In this document: positions 25,850-34,199 of the stretch, piece after piece
How positions within the stretch are numbered: position 1 is the first letter of the stretch
Layout: each line of letters opens with the position of its first letter
Source: Bin87 sp034423595
GTDB taxonomy: Bacteria; Chloroflexota; Dehalococcoidia; Lucifugimonadales; UBA3495
Assembly (NCBI GenBank): GCA_965207025.1
Contig: OZ242258.1
Coordinates: forward strand, 248,001-312,000
Reading direction: 5' to 3'
Length of the DNA: 64,000 nucleotides
Position numbers and translations under genes: made by a program
Notes under the pieces: generated by a model
Seen by the model: only the letters and a program-made list of their open reading frames with translations
The model's database searches: none
What the model was told of the DNA's origin: nothing

Positions 25850-26206
25850 GGGGACGCGTAGGTTCGACAGGAGTTGTCTCTGACGGATTGCAGGCCGAGG
25901 TTGCTGCTGCCCTCGCTAAAAACAGTGGCGAACAAGTAACTGGCGAACGTGAATTCGCTCTAGCCGCTTAATCGCGGCTACGTCTGCCACCAGTAGGCCC
26001 GGAAGCCGGGAAGCGGACGTCCAATTATTCCGGGATGCTACCCTGGCGACGCCGATAAACAGGGCCATAGATTTCATCGGCTGGCCGTTGCCGAATCCCG
26101 TCGGCGGGAGTCGGCGGCAGCAAGATTAAAGCGCCGAACAAGCTTGTAGCATATCCGATCAGGGGAGTTTCTGGACGGGGAGTGCGACTCTCCCCCGTCT
26201 CCACCA
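25850..26206 (+). ncRNA. ssrA: tmRNA
   Basis: A 357-base RNA. The 5' end GGGGACG pairs with CGTCTCC before the encoded CCA (26204-26206), forming the tRNA-like acceptor. The conserved 5' sequence GTAGGTTCGACAGG is present, and the 3' T-arm reads GGGGAGTGCGACTCTCCCC. The tag frame runs 25915-25971 and encodes AKNSGEQVTGEREFALAA before TAA, with Ala as resume codon. It rescues ribosomes stalled on broken messages and tags their products for proteolysis. tmRNA genes are frequent integration sites, and the accessory region begins just downstream; no integrase or att repeat was found. Confidence 0.95.
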
Positions 26207-26554
26207 TTTCGCCCAGTCCCAAATGATGCGCCAAAGTGACCGGCAGCAGCAGTCCGGCATTGACCACCAGGCGATGGTCGTAGAAGGCGATATTGATGCG
26301 GTCGGGCTGCTCGGACGGCAGCATCCTTTGTGTAGATCGGGGCTAACAAATCACTAGACGTCACTTCCCCTGACGCCGTCCACAAGACGCGCAGCGGACG
26401 ATCGGCGGAAATTGCTGCACCACGTCAACGTACGCTAGAGTGTGTTGACAAATTGAGCATGGACTCCGGAAATCGAATTTTCAATCGACCACATGGAAAT
26501 TGCTGACTTTTCGGGTGAGGCCGCCTTGGAGAGTGCGACGCGATGTGGTTGTGG
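26207..26554. other. Gene-free stretch after tmRNA
   Basis: About 350 bases with no supported ORF. A TTGACA-like sequence near 26442 faces no recognisable gene. Possible integration scar of the following accessory region, but no repeat of the tmRNA 3' end was found. Confidence 0.4.
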
Positions 26555-27535
26555 TCAACCCGTCGCCAGCGGTTCCCCGGTACGCGGATCATACCCGTCG
26601 TATGGGTAACGCCTGAGTTGCTGCCAATGGTCGCTGCGGCGGGCGTCGGGCAGGCGTACGGCGGCAACGCTCACCTTCGCCAGCCAGTGGGTCTGTTCAG
26701 CGTGCCAGTACTGCAACATCGACCATGCTCCGTCCCGCTCGTACCTGGCCTGCTCGCAAGATAGCATTCCACCCAGGGGCAGGTGGACGCCGTCCCACCT
26801 GTCGGCCACGCGCAACCAATCGGGCACCAACCGGCCGTCGGGAGCCATACGGGGGAACTCCAGGCAGAGCTCGTGCCAGTCCACCGGGTGATTGATCTCC
26901 CGCACTCTCACGCCCTGCTGGAATTCGACCTTCCACACGGCCAGAGGGAATGCCGAGATGTGGTCCGCCGACGTGATGGCAAAGGCAGTGACTTCGGACG
27001 TGGTTCCGCCTCGGAGGGTCGAAGTCAGCTGCCATGAGGTCGGAACCGGGTCGAGGTCGTCCGAATACGAGGGGCCGTCCGGCTTGCTCCAGCTATCGGC
27101 ATCAAAGAGTTTCAGCGGGTCGCGGCTTGGATTGTGATCGGCATTCAGGTTGCCGCCAGGCATCCTAGGGGACGACCAGACCTGGTTGGCCAGATCAACG
27201 GGCTCCCACCACCAGGCAAAGGCCGGATGGCTGACCATGCGCAGAGCCAGGTCTTCATGTGCCTGGGCGTCCTGGAGCGCCAACCTCTGGTTCATGCCGC
27301 CATCGCCGTCAGCGTAGGGGTCCATGAAATCCATGGCCGATGCCGCCAGCCAGAAACTCACCTTCGGCTCTGCGAAATACTCCAGGGGCAGATGCCGGTT
27401 TTCGAACACATCGAGGACGAGGGCGCATCCCACGGGAGAGTTCAGCAGCGCCTGGGCCTTGGTTTGGTGACTCATGATCCCGTCCATCATGATCCCATCC
27501 ATATCGATCAGCCCCTGATCATTTTGAGTATCCAT
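26555..27535 (-). CDS. Hypothetical protein, 326 residues
   Basis: An intact ORF with good coding character but no recognised family. It is soluble, has no signal peptide or membrane segment, and is rich in Trp (for example FAWWWEPVDLANQVW, WSMLQYWHAEQTHW). The N-terminal MDTQNDQGLIDMDGIMMDGIM holds several alternative Met starts, so the true start may be a few codons later. Ends YDPRTGEPLATG. It stands 24 bases after a small membrane-protein gene on the same strand (27559-27882). Placed in the accessory region after tmRNA. Confidence 0.6.
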   Translation of the reverse strand: MDTQNDQGLIDMDGIMMDGIMSHQTKAQALLNSPVGCALVLDVFENRHLPLEYFAEPKVSFWLAASAMDFMDPYADGDGGMNQRLALQDAQAHEDLALRMVSHPAFAWWWEPVDLANQVWSSPRMPGGNLNADHNPSRDPLKLFDADSWSKPDGPSYSDDLDPVPTSWQLTSTLRGGTTSEVTAFAITSADHISAFPLAVWKVEFQQGVRVREINHPVDWHELCLEFPRMAPDGRLVPDWLRVADRWDGVHLPLGGMLSCEQARYERDGAWSMLQYWHAEQTHWLAKVSVAAVRLPDARRSDHWQQLRRYPYDGYDPRTGEPLATG

Positions 27536-27558
27536 CTATGGCGGATTCCCGTGGTCGG

Positions 27559-27882
27559 TTAGGGATGTAGTCGCCACCCTATAGTCAGAACCCACAGACA
27601 GCACACGACCCCGGACAGGGCGGCGCTGACGACAATGATGGCCGCACAGAAGGTTGGACCTGGCAGCCCGCCGAAGTCATGGTCGATCCAGACCAGTGCG
27701 AAAGGTTGGAGCACCAACACGGCGAGGCCGCAGAGTACGCCCAGGAAGGTGCCGGCCCCTGTGCTGATGTCCTTCACCCTTGCGCCGAAGAACCTGCCCA
27801 CCACAACGGCTGGGGCCAATGGCAGCACCAGGAAAATGATGAATATTCCCGGGATTACGCTGTAGTTGGTGTCCCATATCAT
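27559..27882 (-). CDS. Small membrane protein, paralog of 28151-28480
   Basis: A 107-residue protein with about three hydrophobic segments (GIFIIFLVLPLAPAVVVG, GTFLGVLCGLAVLVLQPFAL, CAAIIVVSAALSGVVCCLW). It starts MIWDTN and shares PLAPAV, the GARVKDIS-like polar loop, TxLGVLCG and LQP with the divergent gene at 28151-28480. No known family recognised. The two genes face outward from a 268-base gap, so they arose by inverted duplication or are a paired unit. Confidence 0.62.
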   Translation of the reverse strand: MIWDTNYSVIPGIFIIFLVLPLAPAVVVGRFFGARVKDISTGAGTFLGVLCGLAVLVLQPFALVWIDHDFGGLPGPTFCAAIIVVSAALSGVVCCLWVLTIGWRLHP

Positions 27883-28150
27883 CTCGGCGTTCTCCGCGAA
27901 ACTGGTTTGGAACTACATTGTATCGTGTTGTCCGCGGGCCAACGGCGATTTCATCTACCTGCGCGGGTGCTCGACCGGGTCATTGGTGCCGGAGCTGCGC
28001 AGCGCGGGCACCGACACGCTGCTGAAACGGTACACGATTATGAGTATCTAGCCAAACGCTAGATGGTTCATGTCCGCCGAAGCGAGGAAAGCTTCGGCGG
28101 ACAGCGTGGTACAGTGAGCATCGGACAAGGCTTTGCAGGGAGATGACGAC

Positions 28151-28480
28151 GTGTTGTGGGACGATGGCGGCATCGGTGCCAGCGCGATCGCTGGCGTGGT
28201 TTTCGTGCTTCTCATCATGCCGTTGGTCCCGGCCGTGTTAGCAGGTTGGGTTTGCGGCATGAAGATGCGCGGCATCAGCATCGGCGGCGGGGTCACGCTG
28301 GGTGTGCTCTGCGGCATCGCGATGATAATTCTGCAACCCGTGGTGTTAGCCTACATCCGCTGGGACCTCGATATTACGATCCATCAGTGGATGTACGTGG
28401 CCATCGCAGGCATCAGTGCGGTTCTGTCCGTCATCGCGTGCTACCTGTGGGCACTGGCCGTCGGCCGACGCGGTTTCTGA
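28151..28480 (+). CDS. Small membrane protein, paralog of 27559-27882
   Basis: A 109-residue protein with three hydrophobic segments. A longer reading begins at TTG 28133, but GGGAG at 28138-28142 is eight bases from GTG 28151, and that start (MLWDDG) aligns with MIWDTN of the paralog, so 28151 is chosen. Shared features are PLVPAV, the polar loop KMRGISIGGG, TLGVLCGIAMIILQP and a final WALAVG. Function unknown. The gap before it carries a short frame (about 27940-28051, IYLRGCSTGSLVPELR) that may be a remnant of another gene. Confidence 0.62.
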   Translation: MLWDDGGIGASAIAGVVFVLLIMPLVPAVLAGWVCGMKMRGISIGGGVTLGVLCGIAMIILQPVVLAYIRWDLDITIHQWMYVAIAGISAVLSVIACYLWALAVGRRGF

Positions 28481-28656
28481 GACTGGGCGAAGGCGAGAGC
28501 CCGGGGTCGGACAGTGACGTTAACCGCAATCCGGACTAGATAGCGGGCCGGAACACCCTGGTCGGCAAGAGTGATCAAGCCACTGCCGACGACCTGAGCC
28601 AAGCCAGCATCCAGGTCGGCAGAAATCGGAGATGGCTCCATGGACGAAATGCCTCC

Positions 28657-29754
28657 TTGGGTGATTATCGTGATCGCGGCGAAGCCGGTGCTCTGGCTCT
28701 TCGCGGTGCCGGTTATCTGTTGCACCGTTACTCGGCCATCAACAGCGCCGGAGAAGGGCCCTTCAGCAACGTGGCCCGGGCCAGCGCCGGCGGCGAGGGT
28801 ACACCCGAGTGGGTGTACCTGGACGGCGAGGCCGACGGGCAGGACGCCATCACCCTGTACTGGGGTGAGCCGTACTACGACGGCGGCGCGCCGGTGACCA
28901 GTTAGCAGTTGCAATACTCCGAAGACGGTGAGAACTGGTGCAACCTGACCAGCACGTCGGGGTCGGCGCGTTCCTACACCCACACCGGGCGGAAGGTGGG
29001 CGAAACCTGGCACTACCGCATCCGGGCGCGCAACAGTGCCGGCTGGAGCGAGTGGTCGGATCCGACCTCGGTCACCATCCAAGAGGGCACGACGGCGGAC
29101 ATATCGCAACCCACCCTCACGGCTCGCGCCACCAGTTCAACGGAGGTTCTGCTGTCCTGGAACAGCCTGTGCAACCCGAACAAGGAGGACGATCGCGGAA
29201 ACAAGGGCATCGACGGGTACATGGTGGAGTATTCCGAGGACGGGGGGTTGTACGGCTGGGAGCGTTTTAGCTGGGTTGGTACTGACCAGACCAAGATCGT
29301 CGATCCCACTGTGGAGCCCGGCGCGACCCGGTATTACCGCGTGGCGGGATACGAGGGCAGCGCTCGCGACCCGGTGCTCGGGCGTTGGTCGCAGGCGAGG
29401 AGCGGGACCACCGCGGACTTTGTGGTAGGCGCGCCGCAAAACTTCACCATCACCGCTGAGGGAGAACGCGGGCTCAAGCTGGTGTGGGATGCGGTTACGG
29501 AGGGTCGCGACGCTTCCTCCATCACCGGCTACCGCATCGAGCGCAACGCGTGGAGCGGCGACGGCACGGAGGAGTTTGACACGTCCTGGGTGGCTCGCCA
29601 GACCAATCACAAGAACACCACCTACGTTGACACCGGCCTCACGCCGAATGCTGACTACTACTACCGGGTGGCGGCGGTTACGCGCAACGGCAGCGTCTCC
29701 TGGATCGGGCGCTACTCTGCGATACAAAGTTTCTTCATCCCTCCGCCCGGCTGA
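28657..29754 (+). pseudogene. Fibronectin type III repeat protein, decayed
   Basis: One frame from about 28657 to 29754 encodes the end of one FN3 domain (SAINSAGEGPFSNVARA) and three more (for example YRIRARNSAGWSEWSDPTSV and ITGYRIERNAW). It is cut by an in-frame TAG at 28903-28905, where APVTS-stop-QLQYSEDG would normally read Tyr. No signal peptide, start or preceding domain remains, so the 5' part is lost as well. Probably the tail of a large secreted FN3 protein. An ORF restarting at 28909 would lack a ribosome site. Converges with a decayed response regulator. Confidence 0.8.
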
Positions 29755-30195
29755 TCCTTGGGCCGCCGCGACGGGTGGGGGACAGACCGGGCCATCCTGT
29801 ATCCCACCCGGGGCTCGGTGAAGATATAGCGGGGATTCTCCGCGTCGTCGCCAAGTTTGTGGCGTAGCCTCCTGACTATGGTGCGCACCAGACCCGAGTC
29901 GCCGGAGCGGCCCACGCCCCAGACCCGCACCACCAACTGGTGGTGGGTCAACGCCATCCCGGCGTTGGGCGACAGCTCGTAGAGCACGGCGTACTCGGTG
30001 GCCGTGAGTTCCACCGGATGACCGGCAACCGTCACCCGCCGCTCGGCGTAGTCGATGGCCAGGTCCTCCAGCGCATAGGGCTGGGGCTGGGCCGCCGGGC
30101 TCAACCCGGCCCGTTGCCGGATAGTCGCCCGGATGCGCGCCGCCAGTTCCGACGGGGAGAAGGGCTTGACGACGTAATCCACGGCCCCCGTGGGC
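29712..30195 (-). pseudogene. OmpR-type response regulator remnant
   Basis: Encodes only the end of a receiver domain (GAVDYVVKPFSPSELAARI, with the conserved Lys-Pro) and a full winged-helix domain (LTATEYAVLYELS, RVWGVGRSGDSGLVRTIVRRLRHKLG, YIFTEPRVGYRM). The phospho-accepting Asp and the first 80 or so residues are missing. The 5' edge abuts the histidine kinase remnant in another frame, so a deletion has joined the two. The C-terminal tail runs on past the usual end into the convergent FN3 gene. Confidence 0.8.
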
Positions 30196-30740
30196 CTCCA
30201 CGATCCCCTTGCAGATGGCCAGGCCCAACCCCGAGCCCCCAAGGTCGCGCCCCCGGGAATCGCCGTCCCTGCTGGCGTATTTGCGGAACAGGTGCGGCAA
30301 CTCCTCGGAGGAGATGCCCCGTCCCTGGTCAGACACCGAGACGGCCACGTGCAGGCCCTGTCTGCGAACCATCAGTTCGATGGGCGTCGACTTGCCGGAG
30401 TGCCGGGCCGCGTTGGAGAGCAGGTTGCCCAGCACTTGCGCGATGCGCCGCCGGTCCGGCTGCAGCAGGTCGCCGCCGATCCGTCTCGCCTCGCGGTTCA
30501 CCGACGTCACCCGCCGGTTCTTCACGTCGAAAACCACCACGCCGATGGGCGAGGTATCCACCAGGGTCTCCAGGTCGGCCCGGGCCCGCCGCTCCTCTGC
30601 TCGTCATCGGTCATGCCGGAGGTGACGAAGTCCCGGGGCGCGCCCGACCCGTCCAGGGTGGTGATCACTCCATAGCGGGAGTTGGTCAGGGTCCGGGCGC
30701 TGTCCAGCACCTCCTCTGGGGACACTTGCCCGTACCTCAT
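30186..30740 (-). pseudogene. GAF/PAS histidine kinase remnant
   Basis: Starts MRYGQVSPEEVLDSARTL (ATG 30740) as a GAF-type sensor (YGVITTLDGSGAPRDFVTSG). It then jumps by frame change to a PAS segment (LVDTSPIGVVVFDVKNRRV) and directly to an HATPase domain (RIAQVLGNLLSNAARHSG, VSDQGRGIS, GGSGLGLAICKGIVEAHGG). The rest of GAF, most of PAS, the His-phosphoacceptor helix and the kinase C-terminus are absent. At least three deletions are needed. Originally partner of the response regulator now fused behind it. Confidence 0.82.
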
Positions 30741-31012
30741 TTTACCGTGCGTGGCAAATCGACAAATAATGACACCGATATTCGGGTCTAATGACACGTC
30801 AATGAGATAGACATTGCGCGGTGAGGCTATTGAGTTGCGCATCCGTTTCCCGCTGATCAGGGAGGTATCTGGTGCGGGAAATGTGGACCCGGCGACTGCG
30901 GACCCCGCGCCGGCGGAGCCGCCACGAGATAAAAACCCGGAGGCAAAACGATGTAGGAAATCTTGGAATCGCCGCAATCATGACCCAGGAAATTACGAGG
31001 AGACACTCTTCA

Positions 31013-31871
31013 ATGTTTGGAATGACACGATCCCTGAGCAAGCCGCTGGTTGCTGTTGCAATCCTGGCAGTTACCGTATCAGTATTCATGATGGGTGGTT
31101 CGAGCGTTTCGGCCGCCACCGATTACGATACCGACAACGACAACCTGATCGAGATTTCCAATCCGGCCCAATTGGATGCCTTGCGGTACGACACCAACGG
31201 AGACGGAACACCAGATACCGGAGGGGTGCGAAAGGTCGACCAAAACCAACGTGGGTGGGCTCGTGGGCCACAATGCCGGAAACAGCGACATCGTACATAG
31301 CGAGGCGAGTGGCGGTGTCTTGGGGCACTCTATTGTGGGCGGATTGATCGGCGCAAACCACAGTGGGGTTAGCCGGAGCACGGCTGGGGGCAGGGTTGAA
31401 GCATCGGGCTACCGAGTTGGAGGTCTGGTCGGCGTTCAACACGGCGCGATGATCGCGGAAAGTTACGCCACCGGCGATGTTACCGGACGCTGTGTCATCG
31501 GTGGCCTCGTCGCGTGGGAGAACTGGACCGAGATCGCCTACGGTTACGCCCGGGTTGCGGTAACGGCAGAAACGGGAAGTGCTGGGGGCGTATTGGGAGA
31601 GTTCGCCTTTCATCCCAAGAATTACTGCGACGCGGAAACCACCGGACAGGTGGACGGTAATAACGGAACTGCGTGCTACTCCACCGGGGAGATGCAATCC
31701 GGAGATGACGGCCACCCTTGGAGCATCTACGCCGAATGGGTGGACATCGACGTGGATGGGGACGGGCAGGACGAGCAGCCTTGGGATTTCGGGACAAGCT
31801 CCGAGTACCCGGCTCTCAAAGTTGATTTCAACGGCGACGGCACCGGTTCCGGCGCGGATCGTCCATCATAG
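31013..31871 (+). pseudogene. GLUG-repeat surface protein with internal deletion
   Basis: ATG 31013, with GAGGAG ten bases upstream, opens a signal peptide (VAVAILAVTVSVFMMGG) and the segment DYDTDNDNLIEISNPAQLDALR, common at the start of large GLUG-motif proteins. After DTNGDGTPDTGG, near 31225-31245, the frame changes and continues with GLUG-type repeats (NVGGLVGHNAGNS, IVGGLIGANHSG, YRVGGLVGVQHG) to a C-terminal YPALKVDFNGDG motif. A deletion with frameshift is implied. Likely an exported adhesion-type protein, now broken. Confidence 0.75.
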
Positions 31872-31940
31872 GTGTCCTGCCAGCGTTCATGTTTCCTCGA
31901 AGGAATGATGAGGGGGTCGTTGCGAAATACATTAATTCAC

Positions 31941-31959
31941 TTGATATGAATAATATCAA
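31941..31959. promoter_or_regulatory. Palindromic operator candidate before nirK
   Basis: TTGATAT-N5-ATATCAA, a perfect 19-base palindrome in an AT-rich patch 69 bases before the nirK start, followed by TATGATATAAAT that could hold a -10. Half-sites TTGAT/ATCAA resemble FNR/NNR-type sites, but the spacing is nine rather than four, so the regulator is unknown. Confidence 0.45.
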
Positions 31960-32027
31960 TGATTATGATATAAATATCTGAATGCTGGGCGACCAAGCTG
32001 TGCCCGGCGTCGGCAAGGAGGTGCGCA

Positions 32028-33277
32028 ATGTCGTATCAGAGGCAGATCACTTCGAGGGCTTGGCCGGCCGCGTTGGCGCTGCTGGCGGTGGCGTTATTGC
32101 TGGTCGCCGGAGTTGCCTGTCGCGGCGATACCGAAGCCATGCCCACGCCCGCGTTTTCGCTCCCCACGGCGCTGCCCAGTCCAGAAGCCGTCCCCGCTGA
32201 CGGCGACAGCCGAGAGGCGACGGTGGCACGAGCCTCGAGTTACTGGACCGGCGTCACCACCTGGGAGCCGGAGGACGTAAGCAGCCTGGAGCGGGTGCCC
32301 CAGGAACTGGTTGATCCGCCGTTCCTGCCCGAACACGAGCAGACCTACGACGGTGCACCCAGAGTTGTAGAAGTCCGTATGGTTGTGGAGGAGAAGGAAA
32401 TTGAAATCGCGCCCGGCGCTTTCACTTGGGCCTTCACTTTCAACGGCGTCGTTCCCGGCCCCATCATCGTGGTGCACGAGGGCGACTATGTGGAGCTTAC
32501 GCTGGTGAACCCGCCCAGCAACGGGTTGCTGCACAACATCGACTTCCATGCCTCCATTGGCGCTCTGGGCGGCGGCGCGCTGACTCACGTGGGTCCGGGT
32601 CAGGAGGTGGCGCTGCGCTTCCGGGCGGTCAAACCCGGCGTGTTCGTTTACCACTGCGCGCCCGGCGCTACCATGGTGCCCTGGCACGTTACCCATGGTA
32701 TGAACGGGGCCATCATGGTACTGCCGCGGGGCGGGTTGAAAGACCCTGCGGGCGGTTCCATCCTCTACGACCGCGCCTACTACATCGGCGAGCAGGACTA
32801 CTACCTGCCCCGGCAGGAGGGTGGAGAGTTCAAGCGGTACGACAGCGCCGCGGCGTCGGCGGTGGAGACCTCGAAGCGATGCGCACGCTGGTCCCGACGC
32901 ACATCGTGTTCAACGGAGTTGCCGGAGCCCTGCAAGGCGAAGGCCAGTTGACTGCCAATGTAGGCGAGAACGTACTCATTGTCCATGCTCAGGCCAACCG
33001 GCAGTCCTATCCGCACCTCATTGGCGGCCACGGCGACTACGTGTGGGAGCGCGGCGGCTTCAACAATCCACCCGCTGTGGACTTGGAGACCTGGACCATT
33101 GCCGCCGGTTCCGCGGCGGCGTCCATACACACCATTCGCCAACCGGGAACCTACGTCTATTTGTCCCACAACCTCATTGAGGCGTTCGTTTACGACGCCA
33201 AGGCCATCCTGGTCGCCGAGGGCGAGTGGAACAACGACCTGATGGAACAGGTGAAACCGCCTACCAATGCCCAGTAG
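32028..33277 (+). pseudogene. nirK: Copper nitrite reductase (NirK-type) with one frameshift
   Basis: Strong ribosome site (AAGGAGGT) before ATG 32028, lipoprotein signal (LLLVAGVAC) and an N-terminal cupredoxin domain with all expected ligands: HNIDFHA, FVYHCAPG and VPWHVTHGMNG. The frame is lost near 32840-32875, and the second cupredoxin domain continues in the -1 frame (THIVFNGVAGAL, HLIGGHGDYVW with the type 2 His) to 33277. One missing base explains it. If the frameshift is an assembly error, the product would be an intact membrane-anchored enzyme reducing nitrite to NO. Without repair the ORF stops at 32951. Confidence 0.85.
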
Positions 33278-33304
33278 GGGGCTCGAATACGATTGGTGGC
33301 GCTT

Positions 33305-33330
33305 GGGTGGCCGGTAACGTCCGGCCACCC
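33305..33330 (+). terminator. Hairpin after nirK
   Basis: GGGTGGCCGG-TAACGT-CCGGCCACCC, a perfect ten-base stem 28 bases after the nirK stop. No T-run follows, so termination is possible but not certain. Confidence 0.45.
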
Positions 33331-34151
33331 GTCTGACGTCGGTCGCGCGACTGGCGTGTTCTTCGACCCACGGGGAACAGGGTCGGCGGAAAACGTCTCC
33401 CAAACCGTCGCGGATGTTATGGCGCTGTTCAACATTGCCTGGCCATGATCATCCGGTTTCATTGGTGTCATAGCCTCCATCCGCCAGCAGACAATGGGCC
33501 GCGATGTCCCCGATCAGTGGCTCCGCTTCTGTGCAGTCCGCCACTGTGCCCTCGGTCAGGCGTAGTCGCAATTTGACGACACTCCCTAAGGACTTGGGGC
33601 GGATTACGCGCCGCCTGTGACTTGCGCCACCGTAACCTTTGCTTCACCCCATAGTTAGCGTGTATATCGTCGAGTAAGATAGCATTAGTAAATCACAACG
33701 ATATATGGACTCCGTTGTCCACTTAACATCCGCCTAACTCCAGATACAGAGTTCGGTTCAGACAACGGACGTGCCCGATAATGGCAACGGCTTCGTTGCG
33801 TGAGCTCCGTGAACAGCTACATCCGATGCAGGATCACGGAAGACCAACCTATTGGGCGAACGAGAGGTTGCGCAAGGCGGCAGAGTCCGCTGGCGGGAAG
33901 TTCTGTGATGGGTCAGTTCTACCCACAGCGCTACGGCCAGTCGTACTTGGATACTCGGCGTGTTGCGGTAAACCGTTTTCGTAGGTTCATAAAAAATTGT
34001 GTTACGTAGGCTATTGACAAAGTAATTCGTGTACACTAAATTATTGACGCCATGCAGACGGCCATCAAATCTTTCGCAAGAAACAATGAACATCATCGGT
34101 GGGTTGCTATAGCGGCGGTGACCCTCCGGTAATACGCCCCTCCCGGGCTAC
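33331..34151. other. Gene-free stretch between nirK and the fusion membrane protein
   Basis: About 820 bases, becoming AT-richer after 33640. Short ORFs on both strands (for example 33781-33984 and 33758-34096) lack ribosome sites and family features. May hold decayed sequence; no RNA gene was recognised. Confidence 0.5.
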
Positions 34152-34189
34152 CGGCCTTGTCGGCACCCTCCTCCCGGCAAGGCCGAAGG
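34152..34189 (+). promoter_or_regulatory. Hairpin abutting the ribosome site of the fusion gene
   Basis: CGGCCTTG (34152-34159) pairs with CAAGGCCG (34178-34185), leaving GAAGG (34185-34189) at the 3' foot. The stem could tune translation or end upstream transcription; function is inferred. Confidence 0.35.
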
Positions 34190-34199
34190 TTTGAATGAT

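Noticed and set aside
25549..25883. ORFs over the T-box and tmRNA 5' end
   Set aside because: These frames read structured RNA sequence; no ribosome site or family features.
26025..26324. 99-residue minus-strand ORF over the tmRNA 3' half
   Set aside because: Antisense to tmRNA; chance frame.
29137..30561. 474-residue minus-strand ORF
   Set aside because: Only its first 110 or so residues are kinase sequence; the rest is antisense to FN3 domains and out of frame with the response regulator.
31941..31959. FNR box before nirK
   Set aside because: Half-sites match, but the spacing is nine bases instead of four; kept only as an unassigned palindrome.
33758..34096. 112-residue minus-strand ORF in the gap before the fusion gene
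   Set aside because: No ribosome site, no family, composition like non-coding sequence.
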